A DNA stretch of 64,000 bases from Agrobacterium sp. AGB01 (GCF_014851585.1 NZ_JACVAB010000007.1:1-64000); one strand, 5' to 3'; shown: positions 27,313 to 36,984, numbered from the stretch's first letter. Notes: generated by a model from the sequence alone, not told the origin. Numbers and translations are program-made.

Positions 27313-30165
27313 TCACCTTACGCCGGCAGGCAAAACTTCCCACTTCCACAAGTGTTCCGTTTGGAAATATTTCTGAGCAAACTCACGAACCTGATCCGCC
27401 GTTACCTTGCCATAGCCGTCCATGGTGTAGCGGATAAGTTCCAACCGGCGTGGGTCGGTCTGCGCTTGCTGCAGATAAAATGCCCAGAAGTCATTGGTCT
27501 GCTGCTGGTGTTTGAGCGTCTCAACTGCGGGCTCCCGCGCCCTTGCCAGTTCATCGTCAGATACGGGATTGGTGCGCAGATCGGCAGCAACCTTGTCCAG
27601 CAGCGTGTAAAAACTCCCTACCTTTTCGGGCGTCGTCTCAAGAGAAATATAACCGAAGCCATATCCCGGTAAATCTCGCGACAATTCAGCACTGGCTTGC
27701 AAACCGTAAGTCGCACCCTCGGCAATTCTGAACTGGTCAATCAACCGGTTTTGCAGAATTTGGGTTGAGATATCTGCGATGAAGGAACGCGGAACGTCCG
27801 AGAAAAGATCACCGATCGGGACGCCAACACTGATCGCGGCCGTGTCATCTCTCCCCGTATGCGTGGAAATCAGCGGCTTATCGTTGGCATCGGGAAACTT
27901 CACGACCGTCTGATCGCTCTGCGGTGAGGTTTCTGCCCGCTGCGGAAGCGCACCAAATGTACCGGCTGTCAGGCGAATAGCGTCATCAACCGTCACATCA
28001 CCGACGATGGTGATTTCAATCGGTCCCTTGGAAACCAGCGGTTTGAACAGCGCCTCGACATCGCCAAGCGTCGCGGACGACAGTTGTTCACGGCTCGGGA
28101 ATGCCCAGCGCGGATCGTTGGAGTGTACCAAGCCGGCAAAATCCCGGCGCACGACGCTTCCAGCCGTGGCATCATATTGGTCCAGGCTGCTCAGATATGC
28201 CTGCTGTACTCGCTTGAAAACTTCGGGGCGGTAGGCTGGACGAGATGTGTAGGCAGCCATCAATTGTAACTGGGTTTCCAGATCTTCCGTACGTGTGCGC
28301 CCATCGAACCGTACGGCACTATCGCCAACCGAGAAATCGATGCCAAAAATCTTTCCAGTCAACGCTTTCTGGATGTTTTCAAAATCCAGATCCTCCGTGC
28401 CGGACAGTATGACGGCCGGAGAAGCCCACAGGGGCGGGAAGGGGTCACGCGCGATTTGCGATCTGCCACCACCGATATGTTCGCGCACCAGAACTTCATT
28501 GGCGCGCAGCTTTGTCGGCTTGACGGTCAGGCGCACCCCGTTGGCAAAACGGACCATGGTCAGCCCGAGATCTTCAACCGCCTCGCGCTTAACAACGGCC
28601 GAAGGTTCACCAAATGACGTGTAGGGCCAAACGACATCTTCTGCGCCAGCGAGTGCGGAAACGCTAATGGCGCGGGTTGTGCTATAGGCAGATCGTACGG
28701 CTTCTTCGCCACCTTCAGGGGCTTTTGCTGCTTGGAGCAAGACCTGCGGACCATTGCCGACAAATGCAGCGCGCAGCGCAGCGTTGACTTCGTCAACCGT
28801 AACGTCACTGGTTATAGTCTCAAAAAGCGAAAGATCGTCCTTCGGTGATGTGAAGACCTGATCGGCATCGACACTGCCAGCCAGCATGGAGGCGAGGGCA
28901 GTGGAGTTTCGTGTCTCGGCACCCGCGGCGTCGGCTTGAAGGGCCGAGCGGAACTCGACAATCTCACGCTGTAATTCCGCTTCGGTGACACCAAACTCCT
29001 CAATACGGCGTTGCTCCTGATCTATCGCAGACAGCGCCGCCTGCCATTTGTCGGGCTCAGAACTGGCGGAAACCACCGCAAGTCGGGCAGATTTCAGCAG
29101 GCCTTGCGTTCCGGAATTCGCGCTGATGAAGGGCGCATCAGCTCTACTCGCCATAACACTCAGACGACGTTGCAAAACCAGAAAGCCAAGATCTTCGATG
29201 AGATCATCGCGGCGCTTGGCCACAGAATCTTTCGTCGTGTCAAATGGACGTGTCCAGGCAATCTGAACGCGCGTCATGTTTCCCGGAAGCGCAACGACAT
29301 TGACCGTTTCACCTTTGCTCTTCAAAGTACCAAGATCAGGTGCTGGTTGTTCTGGCCCGCTGGCTTTCCAGTCACTGAAACGCTCACGGATTTCGGCCTC
29401 CAGAGTTGCGGGATCAACATCGCCAACAACGATCAAGGACGCGTTATCAGGACGATAATTGGCAGTATAATATTCCCGCAGCAGATCGACGGGCGCATTA
29501 CGAATGATCTCGGTTTTGCCAATTGGCGAGCGCATCGTAACGCGCTGGCCTTCGAGCAAGGAATTGAGAACACTCACACCAGTACGGTACTGCGGCGTAT
29601 CGCGCAGCCTTTCTTCAGAGAGAATAACGCCACGTTCGCGGTCAAAGGCAGCAGCATTTAGCTTCAACTCGCTCGCGGTTTCACGCATCAGTTTCAAACC
29701 GGTCGAAATCGTATCGGCGTCGACCTGCGGCAGATCGAGCGAATAGACCGTCTCGCTATAGGACGTGTGAGCATTGGTATCCGGCCCGAATGCCAGACCC
29801 TTGCGCTGGAGCATACGCACCATCTCGTCTTCGCCTACATTTGTTGAGCCTTTGAATGCCATGTGCTCGAGAAAGTGAGCGAGGCCCTGCTGATTATCAT
29901 TCTCGTCAAGGGAGCCGGAACCAATACGAAAGCGGATCGCCGCTTGATTTGGTGGTGTAGTATTGCGCTTGATGGCAAATCGCATACCGTTTGCAAGCAC
30001 GCCAAACTGGACATCGGGATCTGCTGCCAGATCACTATGAGCCTGCGGCCAGGACGTGGCGACATTCTCGGCCCGAACCGGCATTGCCAAGCCAATGCCT
30101 ATGGAAATTGTCGCAAGCGCAATAAGCGTCTGGCGGGCGGAATTTGTTATATATTTGAAAAACAT
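27313..30165 (-). CDS. M16-family zinc metalloprotease, pitrilysin-like, exported
   Basis: A two-unit M16 peptidase of about 950 residues. A signal sequence (LIALATISIGIGLAMPVRA) precedes the catalytic unit, whose inverted zinc motif HxxEH is HFLEHMAFKG, with the downstream glutamate in the SETVYSLDLPQ-to-ERGVILSE region. The second half repeats the fold without a zinc motif, as in bacterial periplasmic M16 proteases of the PqqL/YmxG type. It probably degrades peptides in the periplasm. ATG at 30165 is taken as the start; the open frame extends to 30210. It lies downstream of repC in the same direction but 1.1 kb away. Confidence 0.93.
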   Translation of the reverse strand: MFFKYITNSARQTLIALATISIGIGLAMPVRAENVATSWPQAHSDLAADPDVQFGVLANGMRFAIKRNTTPPNQAAIRFRIGSGSLDENDNQQGLAHFLEHMAFKGSTNVGEDEMVRMLQRKGLAFGPDTNAHTSYSETVYSLDLPQVDADTISTGLKLMRETASELKLNAAAFDRERGVILSEERLRDTPQYRTGVSVLNSLLEGQRVTMRSPIGKTEIIRNAPVDLLREYYTANYRPDNASLIVVGDVDPATLEAEIRERFSDWKASGPEQPAPDLGTLKSKGETVNVVALPGNMTRVQIAWTRPFDTTKDSVAKRRDDLIEDLGFLVLQRRLSVMASRADAPFISANSGTQGLLKSARLAVVSASSEPDKWQAALSAIDQEQRRIEEFGVTEAELQREIVEFRSALQADAAGAETRNSTALASMLAGSVDADQVFTSPKDDLSLFETITSDVTVDEVNAALRAAFVGNGPQVLLQAAKAPEGGEEAVRSAYSTTRAISVSALAGAEDVVWPYTSFGEPSAVVKREAVEDLGLTMVRFANGVRLTVKPTKLRANEVLVREHIGGGRSQIARDPFPPLWASPAVILSGTEDLDFENIQKALTGKIFGIDFSVGDSAVRFDGRTRTEDLETQLQLMAAYTSRPAYRPEVFKRVQQAYLSSLDQYDATAGSVVRRDFAGLVHSNDPRWAFPSREQLSSATLGDVEALFKPLVSKGPIEITIVGDVTVDDAIRLTAGTFGALPQRAETSPQSDQTVVKFPDANDKPLISTHTGRDDTAAISVGVPIGDLFSDVPRSFIADISTQILQNRLIDQFRIAEGATYGLQASAELSRDLPGYGFGYISLETTPEKVGSFYTLLDKVAADLRTNPVSDDELARAREPAVETLKHQQQTNDFWAFYLQQAQTDPRRLELIRYTMDGYGKVTADQVREFAQKYFQTEHLWKWEVLPAGVR

Positions 30166-31289
30166 CAGTGTTCCGGCAGATTGTAATTGATATGCAAGGG
30201 AATATCTCAAAGCGACTAGTTCGCTTCAAGTGCATATTCTCAGATAGCGAAGTGTTGAATATGTGACTTCTGCCATTTTGGTCTCGCCATCCTATTTCGG
30301 CTGAGCGCAAACATGCTTGGATTTGGAAAGGAAACTCGGGGCCAAAAACATACCCGAGAGAGATAGCGGGAAATTTCCATACTGATTGCTGGCGCAGGCG
30401 AGGGCAGGGGAGTAGGCATTCTCCAGCATCACGCCCTTATCAATACGGCTCGAGTATAAGCAGCCAGGTCGTCTTGCCGTCTACCGAGCCGACAAGGAAT
30501 ATTGCCGCAATTGTTGAAGATCACCACGTGGTCCTCATTCCAGCCAACGGTCTCATTGTCACGTGTCAAAGCATCCGCTGGGCCGCAAGCAATGAGTGAC
30601 GCTGGTACCAAAATTTCAATGATCAAAAGCGACAAAGGGTTTTATCGAGTATGCTTTTTTCGACGGTCCTTTTAGTACTCTTCAGGTCCGTTCCGATGCT
30701 GCGGCATCGACGAGTTGGCTAGCTCATTTACTCATTGAGCATAACAAAGGGAAAGGAGACGCTAAAGCAGGGTAGGGCACTGCAGTCATTCACCATGGTC
30801 ATACAAGAGTAATGCGCAGCGAGAGCCCAGGCAAAATCTTTCCGTTGTTCTCGTTTCGAGTGGCGGTCCGGCAAGTCCCCCCATCTCAAACATGAGCGTG
30901 GTCCGGTCTCTAGTTAGTCGCATCCGTAAGGCACGCATGGAAAAGTAACAGCTGTAACTTCTCCTCCGCTCACTCGTTGCCGGGTGAGGCATCAAGAGGC
31001 TGGTGCGAAACTTTGGCAGGGCACCATTTACCCTATGATCACCGCGACAAAGTTTTAAACGACGTCTTCCTTTAGCCCTCTGTAACTCACACACAGTTCA
31101 GCCGAGAATTAATTCATTTCTACATTGCTCAACATCCTCCCTTCAAGCATGCAATTGAGTTGAGTTGAACGACCTGTGACTCTTTTGCTGACCATCGATC
31201 CGGATGCTGCCCCAGTTCCTCCCGATATCAAGTTCAAACCTGAGCCGGGGAGGAGAGTGCAACATCGGTGTTTTTACACAGCCCTCAAA
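30166..31289. other. Long intergenic region downstream of repC
   Basis: More than 1.1 kb without a convincing gene. It holds one parS-like site (30944-30959) and a doubtful 68-codon frame (30429-30635, minus, TTG start) whose product has a lipobox-like IACG and a Cys-containing NNCGNIPC segment. The position downstream of repC is typical for partition and incompatibility elements of repABC replicons. Confidence 0.5.
30944..30959. other. parS-like partition site 1
   Basis: AGTAACAGCTGTAACT, one base away from the perfect 16-bp palindrome AGTAACAGCTGTTACT. A twin site with the other half altered lies 346 bases away at the end of repC. Paired palindromes here fit RepB (ParB) binding sites; not verified against known parS sequences. 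Confidence 0.55.
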
Positions 31290-31305
31290 AGTTACAGCTG
31301 TTACT
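31290..31305. other. parS-like partition site 2, overlapping the repC stop
   Basis: AGTTACAGCTGTTACT, again one base from the palindrome AGTAACAGCTGTTACT. Both sites share the flanks AAA at left and TCT at right, so the conserved block is about 22 bp. It overlaps the last codons of repC (stop at 31301-31303). Confidence 0.55.
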
Positions 31306-32569
31306 TCTGAGTTTTGCCGTATCGGTTATCGGCCAGACCAAACAGACTGCGTTCCAGATTCAGTTTCCCTTCAAGGGCACGATCGATCATCGCTCGGAAA
31401 TAACCACCGGGTTTGCTGATTTGTTCGGGATCACGAATGGATTTTTCGAGCACCGTGGCAAGAATTGCAGCGGCAGCATACGAGCCAACCTTCTGTTTGC
31501 CGTCCGCCCAACCTGCTTCTGACAGTCCAATCATTCGCCGCAACACCTCACCCGAACGAGAAAGTGTCGCCCAGGAGTCGAATTGAGTACCTATCATCGC
31601 CTGCGCTTCGGGGCAGGCGGCTTGGAGCAGCCCCACAGATACGGAGCCAAGAATTTCACCTTGAACGGTATCAACATCTCGCTGGGCCACGCCAAAAGTT
31701 TCTTGCTCAACTGCTGGATTTGCAGAAAGCTTTTTTTCAAAAGCTAAGTCGGCCGCGTAGCGGTCGTTATGTAAATTATGGTCGCGCTCGTTAGAGCGTG
31801 TCCTTTCATTCTTACTTTCAGATGGAGATTCTAGGGTTGTATTAATAATAGGAGTGACGCTGATGTCACCCTCGGATGCCATATTAAATGGAATATGCTC
31901 GGATGGAAGGCTTCCTACTACCCTATCATGCAGCAACTGAGTCTCTTTTGCTCTTGCTACAATATCGATCTTCAGGAGGCCAATGGCCGCAAGCTCGGCA
32001 CGAACATCAGCTGTCTCGTCGGGAAATGCGACGCACATATCCTCAATGGCCCGCGAAAGCCTGGCGATGTCGCGCTTTGCCGCAAGTTCGATTGCCAGTC
32101 GCTGTTGGTAACGGGCGACGACCCGCGTCAGCTCTTCAACTCTTACACGCGCCGGCGTGAAGTCGATGCCAAATCCAGCGACAACCTCGCCTTGATCGTT
32201 GCGATAAACAAAACGGCGGCCTGTAGAACTGTCGCGGTAAGCTGCGATGCCTGCTTCGACCAACCGACGAATGCATCTGATAACAGTGCGTTCCGAACGC
32301 ATGGTGTATTCCGCCAGCTTTGCATTGGATATGGCGACGATCGGCCGACCTGAGCCCTTCCAGTCATCAGCACGCGACAGGCCAAGCAGGATGTCCATCA
32401 CATGATAGGTTGTTCCATCAATGCCAAGCACCGGCGCTGCCTTTTTCAAAAGCAGGGCGATTTCGGATTTAGTGGTGTCTGGAACGTCGTTTGCCATCGC
32501 CAATCGGGCGCTCGCAACGATCCCAGGAGTGACGCGTCTAAAGGACGCTACTGCAGAAGCTTCAGTCAT
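31301..32569 (-). CDS. repC: RepC replication initiator of a repABC replicon
   Basis: The 422-residue initiator of repABC plasmids and chromids. The conserved N-terminal region (FRRVTPGIVASARLA, LLLKKAAPVLGIDGTTYHVMDILLGL, NAKLAEYTMRSERTVIRCIRRLVEAG) contains the helix-turn-helix; the C-terminal domain (AAAILATVLEKS, ISKPGGYFRAMIDRAL) is typical. RepC acts in cis at an origin located within its own gene. Its translation is normally limited by a counter-transcribed RNA encoded just upstream, which is present here. It is the last gene of repA-repB-repC. Confidence 0.97.
   Translation of the reverse strand: MTEASAVASFRRVTPGIVASARLAMANDVPDTTKSEIALLLKKAAPVLGIDGTTYHVMDILLGLSRADDWKGSGRPIVAISNAKLAEYTMRSERTVIRCIRRLVEAGIAAYRDSSTGRRFVYRNDQGEVVAGFGIDFTPARVRVEELTRVVARYQQRLAIELAAKRDIARLSRAIEDMCVAFPDETADVRAELAAIGLLKIDIVARAKETQLLHDRVVGSLPSEHIPFNMASEGDISVTPIINTTLESPSESKNERTRSNERDHNLHNDRYAADLAFEKKLSANPAVEQETFGVAQRDVDTVQGEILGSVSVGLLQAACPEAQAMIGTQFDSWATLSRSGEVLRRMIGLSEAGWADGKQKVGSYAAAAILATVLEKSIRDPEQISKPGGYFRAMIDRALEGKLNLERSLFGLADNRYGKTQK
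31730..31910. other. AT-rich tract inside repC, probable replication origin
   Basis: Within the middle of repC the sequence becomes markedly A+T rich (for example around 31835-31860 and 31885-31905). In studied repABC replicons the origin maps to such a tract in the centre of repC. Assigned by position and composition only. Confidence 0.4.
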
Positions 32570-32672
32570 AGCTTACCCGCTGCGATCGCAAGATCACATT
32601 CCCAATCGGTCGATTTTCAGGAAGCCATCGGAATTTAGACGCAAAAAAACGGTCTCTGACAGTTACAGAGAC

Positions 32673-32701
32673 TTGATTAACGCGTTCGTCCGTCTTAGAA
32701 T
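32673..32701 (+). promoter_or_regulatory. Promoter of the counter-transcribed RNA
   Basis: TTGATT (32673-32678), a 17-base spacer and TAGAAT (32696-32701) form a strong sigma-70-type promoter reading against repABC, in the repB-repC gap. Confidence 0.75.
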
Positions 32702-32707
32702 CAGATC

Positions 32708-32790
32708 GTTACAGCTAATGTTGACGGTGCTTCGTGTTCCGTTGGCCAATGGTTTAAGGGTCTATCGATTGCAGTCGATGGGCCCTTTTC
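32708..32790 (+). ncRNA. repABC counter-transcribed antisense RNA (incA / ctRNA)
   Basis: About 80 nucleotides predicted from just after the TAGAAT box to the U tract at 32786-32789. In repABC replicons an antisense RNA from this gap pairs with the repC leader and exposes a hairpin that blocks repC translation, setting copy number and incompatibility. The 3' hairpin ends in a short U run. The 5' end is estimated from the promoter; the family role is well established. Confidence 0.75.
32758..32789 (+). terminator. Intrinsic terminator of the ctRNA
   Basis: GGGTCTATCGA (32758-32768) pairs with TCGATGGGCCC (32775-32785) with two G-U wobbles on the plus strand, loop TTGCAG, then UUUU. On the repABC strand the same positions would be A-C mismatches, so the hairpin is tuned to the antisense strand. 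Confidence 0.75.
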
Positions 32791-32801
32791 CGTTCTGGCG
32801 A

Positions 32802-33848
32802 CTAGCTCATCCCAGAATCCTTTCGTTGTTGGTCCTGAAATTCCGCAACAAGTTCGGGTAGCCGTTGCAGCAGCCAGTCCGAAAGCCCGGGAAGGCGATT
32901 GTCCGGAATTGAAATCCGTGTCGATGTATCTGTACGTTTCGCAGCGATGACGACGCCATTGGCCACCGTCACGTCGACGGCGACCGGTTCGCGCTTCGCT
33001 GATTGATCGAGAACATCAAGGATCAATGAAAAACGCTGATCGCTTCCAGTAGTAGCCCAGGATGGAGATGTGGTGAGTTCGGCAACCGCTGCGGCCTGCG
33101 CTCCATTCAAACGACGGTCCTTGATGAAAGAGCCCAGCTTTTCCCATTTCGGGCGTCCAATCGACGAGGCTGGCCCGATCAACCGGATAATGTTTTCCGG
33201 GATCAACGATGCGGTGTTTGTCAGGATCGAAATATAGGCAAGGTTTCTGCCCTCTTTCCGACCCAGCGCATCAGAGATAACTTCTCTGGAATATTTACGA
33301 TCGCGAAGAGTAAGGGCAAACAGCGCCTGTTCGATAAAAGACAGGTTCAGACGTTCAGAGTTTTCAATGCCCTGAGAAACGACAAGTTCCTCATCACTCA
33401 TATCGCGAACGATCGCCTTTACCGGCCGTTTCAGAATCTGGCAGGCGCGAAGCCGCCTATGTCCGTAGGCGGCTTGATAATGGCCTGGACGGTTAGCGAG
33501 CGGACGCACAAGAATAGGCAGCTTCTGACCCGCATCCCGGATGCCCTCAACGAAGGCCTGAAACGTTGCATCGCCTTCAATATCAAGGCGATCATTCACA
33601 AACGATCCCACAATGTGGTCCGGATCAAGCTCGACAATCGACTCCGCGGACAACAACTGATCGTGCAGCCGCTTATTCTCGTCCTCGATCGAAACGAAAG
33701 CACGGTCCATGGATTTGACGGCCGTTGAACCGACGCGTCGCTTTTCATGATCGACAACGGAAACTGGCGTATGCTTTGCAAGCGCCGCCGTGTCGACATT
33801 GGCGAACAGGCTCTTCATGCGCTGATTTCGTTCTTTGGGATTTGCCAT
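32802..33848 (-). CDS. repB: RepB, ParB-family centromere-binding partition protein
   Basis: A 348-residue ParB homologue of repABC replicons. The N-terminus (MANPKERNQRMKSLFANVD) is diagnostic for RepB; the ParB/Srx core shows LPILVRPL and GHYQAAYGHRRLRACQIL, followed by the HTH region (SREVISDALGRKEGRNLAYISIL). It binds parS sites and works with RepA to segregate the replicon. Its ATG overlaps the repA stop by one base (TAATG), so the two are translationally coupled. Confidence 0.97.
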   Translation of the reverse strand: MANPKERNQRMKSLFANVDTAALAKHTPVSVVDHEKRRVGSTAVKSMDRAFVSIEDENKRLHDQLLSAESIVELDPDHIVGSFVNDRLDIEGDATFQAFVEGIRDAGQKLPILVRPLANRPGHYQAAYGHRRLRACQILKRPVKAIVRDMSDEELVVSQGIENSERLNLSFIEQALFALTLRDRKYSREVISDALGRKEGRNLAYISILTNTASLIPENIIRLIGPASSIGRPKWEKLGSFIKDRRLNGAQAAAVAELTTSPSWATTGSDQRFSLILDVLDQSAKREPVAVDVTVANGVVIAAKRTDTSTRISIPDNRLPGLSDWLLQRLPELVAEFQDQQRKDSGMS

Positions 33849-35059
33849 TATCTGCCCCACACGTCTTTGATGTGAAGGAAAATTTCACGGTTCACGGAAT
33901 CCACGGACTCGATCGCACGATTGAGCGTGTCGCGCCCGACACTGCCTCGTGACAGTTCGTAGAGGCTCTTTTTTTCCAGACCTGCACTCGCAATGGCCGT
34001 GGTTTCCACAACAGCCGGCGCCAACACATCTTCCTTGAAAAGAGAGCGCAGCAAGGTGACGACATTCACCTGCGGCCCATCATTCGGATTGTGACGGGTA
34101 ATGACATAGCGAATGAAATCGTGACTAAGCGTACCGCCGCGATCTTCTATAACGCCCATCAGATCGCTCATCATCGCCAGAAACTGGTTCATACTCGCGA
34201 CATCGATCATTGCCGGATGAATAGTGATCAACAGACCGGTTGCCGCGCACAATGCTCCAAGTGTCAGATAACCGAGCTGCGGCGGCGCATCGATCAGCAC
34301 AACATCGTAATCTGCCTCAACTTCCGAAATGACGGATGACAAGCGACGGAAGAAAATCTCGTCGCCACGACCATAACCTTCCGCAATCGCCTGAGGTGTC
34401 TCGTGCTCATATTCCATGAGTTCAAGATTGGCCGGAATGAGGTCGATCCCGTCAAAATAGGTCCTTCGGATCACCTCACGAACGGGTCTGCGCTTCTCAT
34501 CATAACGAATAGCGGCGTAAACAGTCTCGTTTTCATCGACGTCAAATTCCGGCTGGTAGCCGAACATCGCTGATAAAGACGCCTGCGGATCAAGGTCAAT
34601 CGCAAGAACGCGCAGGCCCTGGATTGCCAGATAGTGCGCCAAGTGAAGGGTTGTCGTGGTTTTTGCCGAACCGCCCTTGAAGTTCGCAACAGCAATAACC
34701 TGCAGCTTTTCTCCCTCACGACGGCGGGGCAGAAACTCCAACGCCTCGTTAGGACGCTTACGTGCCAAGTGTTCACGGATCTCGTTGACCTGGGCTAGCG
34801 TATAAATCCGCCGGCCATTGTCCTGCCGGTCCGGGATTGCGCCTTCGCCATCGAGCGACATTTGCCGCAAGGTCGATTCAGCGATGCCCAACAGGCTGGC
34901 AACTTCGCGAGAGGTAAATGTCTTGAGGCTCTTTTCAATCTCTGGCTCATACAGTCTTTCGCGGATAGACTGGAGCTGGGCAGACAACAGCTGAGCCTGT
35001 CGGCTAATCTTCATTGCCGACGATTCTTTTGGTTGAATTCGCTGTTGGTTCGTTGTCAT
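33848..35059 (-). CDS. repA: RepA, ParA-family partition ATPase
   Basis: A 403-residue ParA-type Walker ATPase. The N-terminal HTH (FTSREVASLLGIAESTLRQ) binds the operon promoter for autorepression. The deviant Walker A box is NFKGGSAKTTTT; LAIDLDPQASLSAMFG and the Walker B region VVLIDAPPQLGYLTLGAL follow. It drives replicon segregation with RepB. ATG at 35059 opens the operon; the 500 bases upstream hold its promoter, which I could not delimit. Confidence 0.97.
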   Translation of the reverse strand: MTTNQQRIQPKESSAMKISRQAQLLSAQLQSIRERLYEPEIEKSLKTFTSREVASLLGIAESTLRQMSLDGEGAIPDRQDNGRRIYTLAQVNEIREHLARKRPNEALEFLPRRREGEKLQVIAVANFKGGSAKTTTTLHLAHYLAIQGLRVLAIDLDPQASLSAMFGYQPEFDVDENETVYAAIRYDEKRRPVREVIRRTYFDGIDLIPANLELMEYEHETPQAIAEGYGRGDEIFFRRLSSVISEVEADYDVVLIDAPPQLGYLTLGALCAATGLLITIHPAMIDVASMNQFLAMMSDLMGVIEDRGGTLSHDFIRYVITRHNPNDGPQVNVVTLLRSLFKEDVLAPAVVETTAIASAGLEKKSLYELSRGSVGRDTLNRAIESVDSVNREIFLHIKDVWGR

Positions 35060-35561
35060 TTCGCCTCACGACGGTTTTTTCGTGATTGTCAGTAATTTAC
35101 CGTCGACCGACAGTTAACCGATTCCGCATTTTCGTCAAATCCTACTTGGTTAATGAAATCCTATCATCAACGTCAACTCCGTCAGATGTTTACACCTGTT
35201 AAGAGGTTTTCGCGTCTATTTATCAATATCTTAACCAATTGGCCGCCGCCCTGTTGGCATCTTTTGCATGATGTGCGCACCACGAATGAAAGTTGTTTAA
35301 AAACGCAACCTTGGGGCCATCAGGCACCTTGATGACGAAGACGCGTCACGAATCAGTTTTGTAGAGCATGAAATCGACCAACTGATTCTCAGCTACAGCC
35401 AATATCCGCCCCTGTTGCCCAGTTACCCTCAAAACGGCTCGGAGATCTCGTCCAAACACACCTCACAGCTCCGGAAAGTCATCAAAATCATGAATCAATG
35501 ATGCCTGATCGATTCAGATTAGTCGTTGGACGATATCCGGGTCGGCAGCGACAATCCGGGC
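35060..35561. other. Upstream region of repABC
   Basis: About 500 bases without a gene, presumably holding the repA promoter and operator. The AT-rich part near 35080-35260 contains TTGACG on the minus strand, but no convincing paired -10 box was found. Confidence 0.45.
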
Positions 35562-35813
35562 ATGGAAAACACCGACAGACATACCATTCATCTTCAACGG
35601 ATCGACCGGGCGCAGAACATGCGGCGCTTCTACATGTTGAGCATTCAACCGACATTGTTCGGAGAAGTCTCGCTTATCCGAAATTGGGGTCGTATCGGTG
35701 CAGCAGGTCAGACGATGGTCGAGACATTTGACCGTCCGCTTGATGCAAAAACAGCGTTTCTGCGCATTGAACGCCAGAAAATACGCCGCGGTTACCGCGA
35801 TCTGGTGGGCTAG
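35562..35813 (+). CDS. WGR-domain protein
   Basis: A small 83-residue protein consisting of one WGR domain. The name-giving residues are visible in SLIRNWGRIGAAGQTMVETF, followed by DAKTAFLRIERQKIRRGYRDL. WGR domains bind nucleic acid and occur in PARPs, MolR and some DNA ligases; stand-alone versions are common in the Rhizobiales with unknown role. ATG 35562 is used; the open frame reaches back to a TTG at 35526. A hairpin terminator follows. Confidence 0.88.
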   Translation: MENTDRHTIHLQRIDRAQNMRRFYMLSIQPTLFGEVSLIRNWGRIGAAGQTMVETFDRPLDAKTAFLRIERQKIRRGYRDLVG

Positions 35814-35884
35814 AACCGGCACTCAAAGCGCCCCAGATTGCTTAGATATCTGGCAGTTTCGGTACCGGCCTCGTCATTAAAACA

Positions 35885-35911
35885 AAAGGCCGGTCGACAA
35901 GACCGGCCTTT
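35885..35911. terminator. Bidirectional terminator between WGR gene and monooxygenase gene
   Basis: AAAGGCCGGTC (35885-35895), loop GACAA, GACCGGCCTTT (35901-35911): a perfect 11-bp stem between two converging genes, with short T runs on both strands. Confidence 0.8.
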
Positions 35912-35961
35912 CAACTCTATGGCTCAATGCGCCTCAGCGGCGTAGCAAAAGTTTGCGACAA

Positions 35962-36984
35962 TCAACGCCAGCCGAGTTCTGGAGCAATCTGCTTCAGGAT
36001 CGTTTCAATCACATGCGTGTTGTAGGCGACGCCCAGTTGATTTGGCACTGTCAGAAGCAGCGTATCAGCCTCGGAAATAGCCTCGTCAGCCTTCAGTTGT
36101 TCGATAAGGGCTTCCGGTTCAGCTGCATAGCTTCTTCCGAAGATTGCGCGTGTCTTATCGTCGATAAAACCGATCGTATCGCCTTCCTTGTTGCCGTAAC
36201 CGAAATAGGTGCGATCCATATCATTAACGAGAGCAAAGATGCTACGGCTGACCGAAACGCGTGGTTCACGGGCATGACCAGCTTCTTTCCAGGCGGTACG
36301 GAACGCACGAATTTGTTCCGCCTGCTGAACATGAAACGGTTTGCCCGTTTCGTCTGTCTTCAGTGTCGAACTTTGCAGATTCATGCCAAGTTTTGCGGCC
36401 CATTCCGCCGTCGCATTGGAGCTTGAGCCCCACCAGATGCGCTCACGCAGACCATCCGAATGTGGTTCCAGCCGCAACAGACCGGGAGGGTTGGGGAACA
36501 TCGGTCTTGGGTTGGGTTGCGCAAATCCGTCACCCTCAAGGAGATTAAGGAAAACTTCGGTGTGCTGGCGCGCCATGTCTTCTTCTGTCTGGCCTTCTGC
36601 CGGGCGATAGCCAAAATACCGCCAACCGTCGATAACCTGTTCAGGCGAACCACGGCTGATGCCCAATTGCAGGCGTCCGCCGGAGATCAGATCGGCCGAA
36701 CCAGCGTCCTCGATCATATAAAACGGGTTTTCGTAGCGCATGTCGATGACGCCAGTACCAATTTCAATCGTCTTGGTTCTGGCACCGACAGCGGCAAGCA
36801 GCGGGAACGGCGAGGCAAGCTGCCGCGCAAAGTGATGAACGCGGAAATAGGCGCCATCTGCTCCAAGTTCTTCGGCGGCTACAGCAAGGTCGATCGACTG
36901 CAAAAGAGTGTCGGCAGCCGAGCGTGTTTGCGACTGAGGGGAGGGCGTCCAGTGCCCGAACGACAAAAATCCGATCTGTTTCAT
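35962..36984 (-). CDS. LLM-class flavin-dependent oxidoreductase (luciferase-like)
   Basis: A luciferase-like monooxygenase of 340 residues using FMNH2 (or F420-like) chemistry. The TIM-barrel pattern is visible: ELGADGAYFRVHHFARQLASPFPLLAAVGARTKTIEIGTGVIDMRYENPFYMIEDAG, conserved in this subgroup. The late SRSIFALVND and TLLLTVPNQLG segments are typical of the rhizobial subfamily. The substrate is unknown. ATG 36984 (MKQIGFLSFGHW) is preferred to the TTG at 36996. The gene converges on the WGR gene. Confidence 0.92.
   Translation of the reverse strand: MKQIGFLSFGHWTPSPQSQTRSAADTLLQSIDLAVAAEELGADGAYFRVHHFARQLASPFPLLAAVGARTKTIEIGTGVIDMRYENPFYMIEDAGSADLISGGRLQLGISRGSPEQVIDGWRYFGYRPAEGQTEEDMARQHTEVFLNLLEGDGFAQPNPRPMFPNPPGLLRLEPHSDGLRERIWWGSSSNATAEWAAKLGMNLQSSTLKTDETGKPFHVQQAEQIRAFRTAWKEAGHAREPRVSVSRSIFALVNDMDRTYFGYGNKEGDTIGFIDDKTRAIFGRSYAAEPEALIEQLKADEAISEADTLLLTVPNQLGVAYNTHVIETILKQIAPELGWR

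Noticed and set aside
30429..30635. 68-residue lipoprotein-like frame
   Set aside because: It starts with TTG after a nearby in-frame stop and lacks a ribosome site and a positively charged N-terminus; kept only as a remark in the intergenic entry.
30786..31094. 102-residue minus-strand frame downstream of repC
   Set aside because: Composition is irregular, no domain or ribosome site is visible and it spans a parS-like site.
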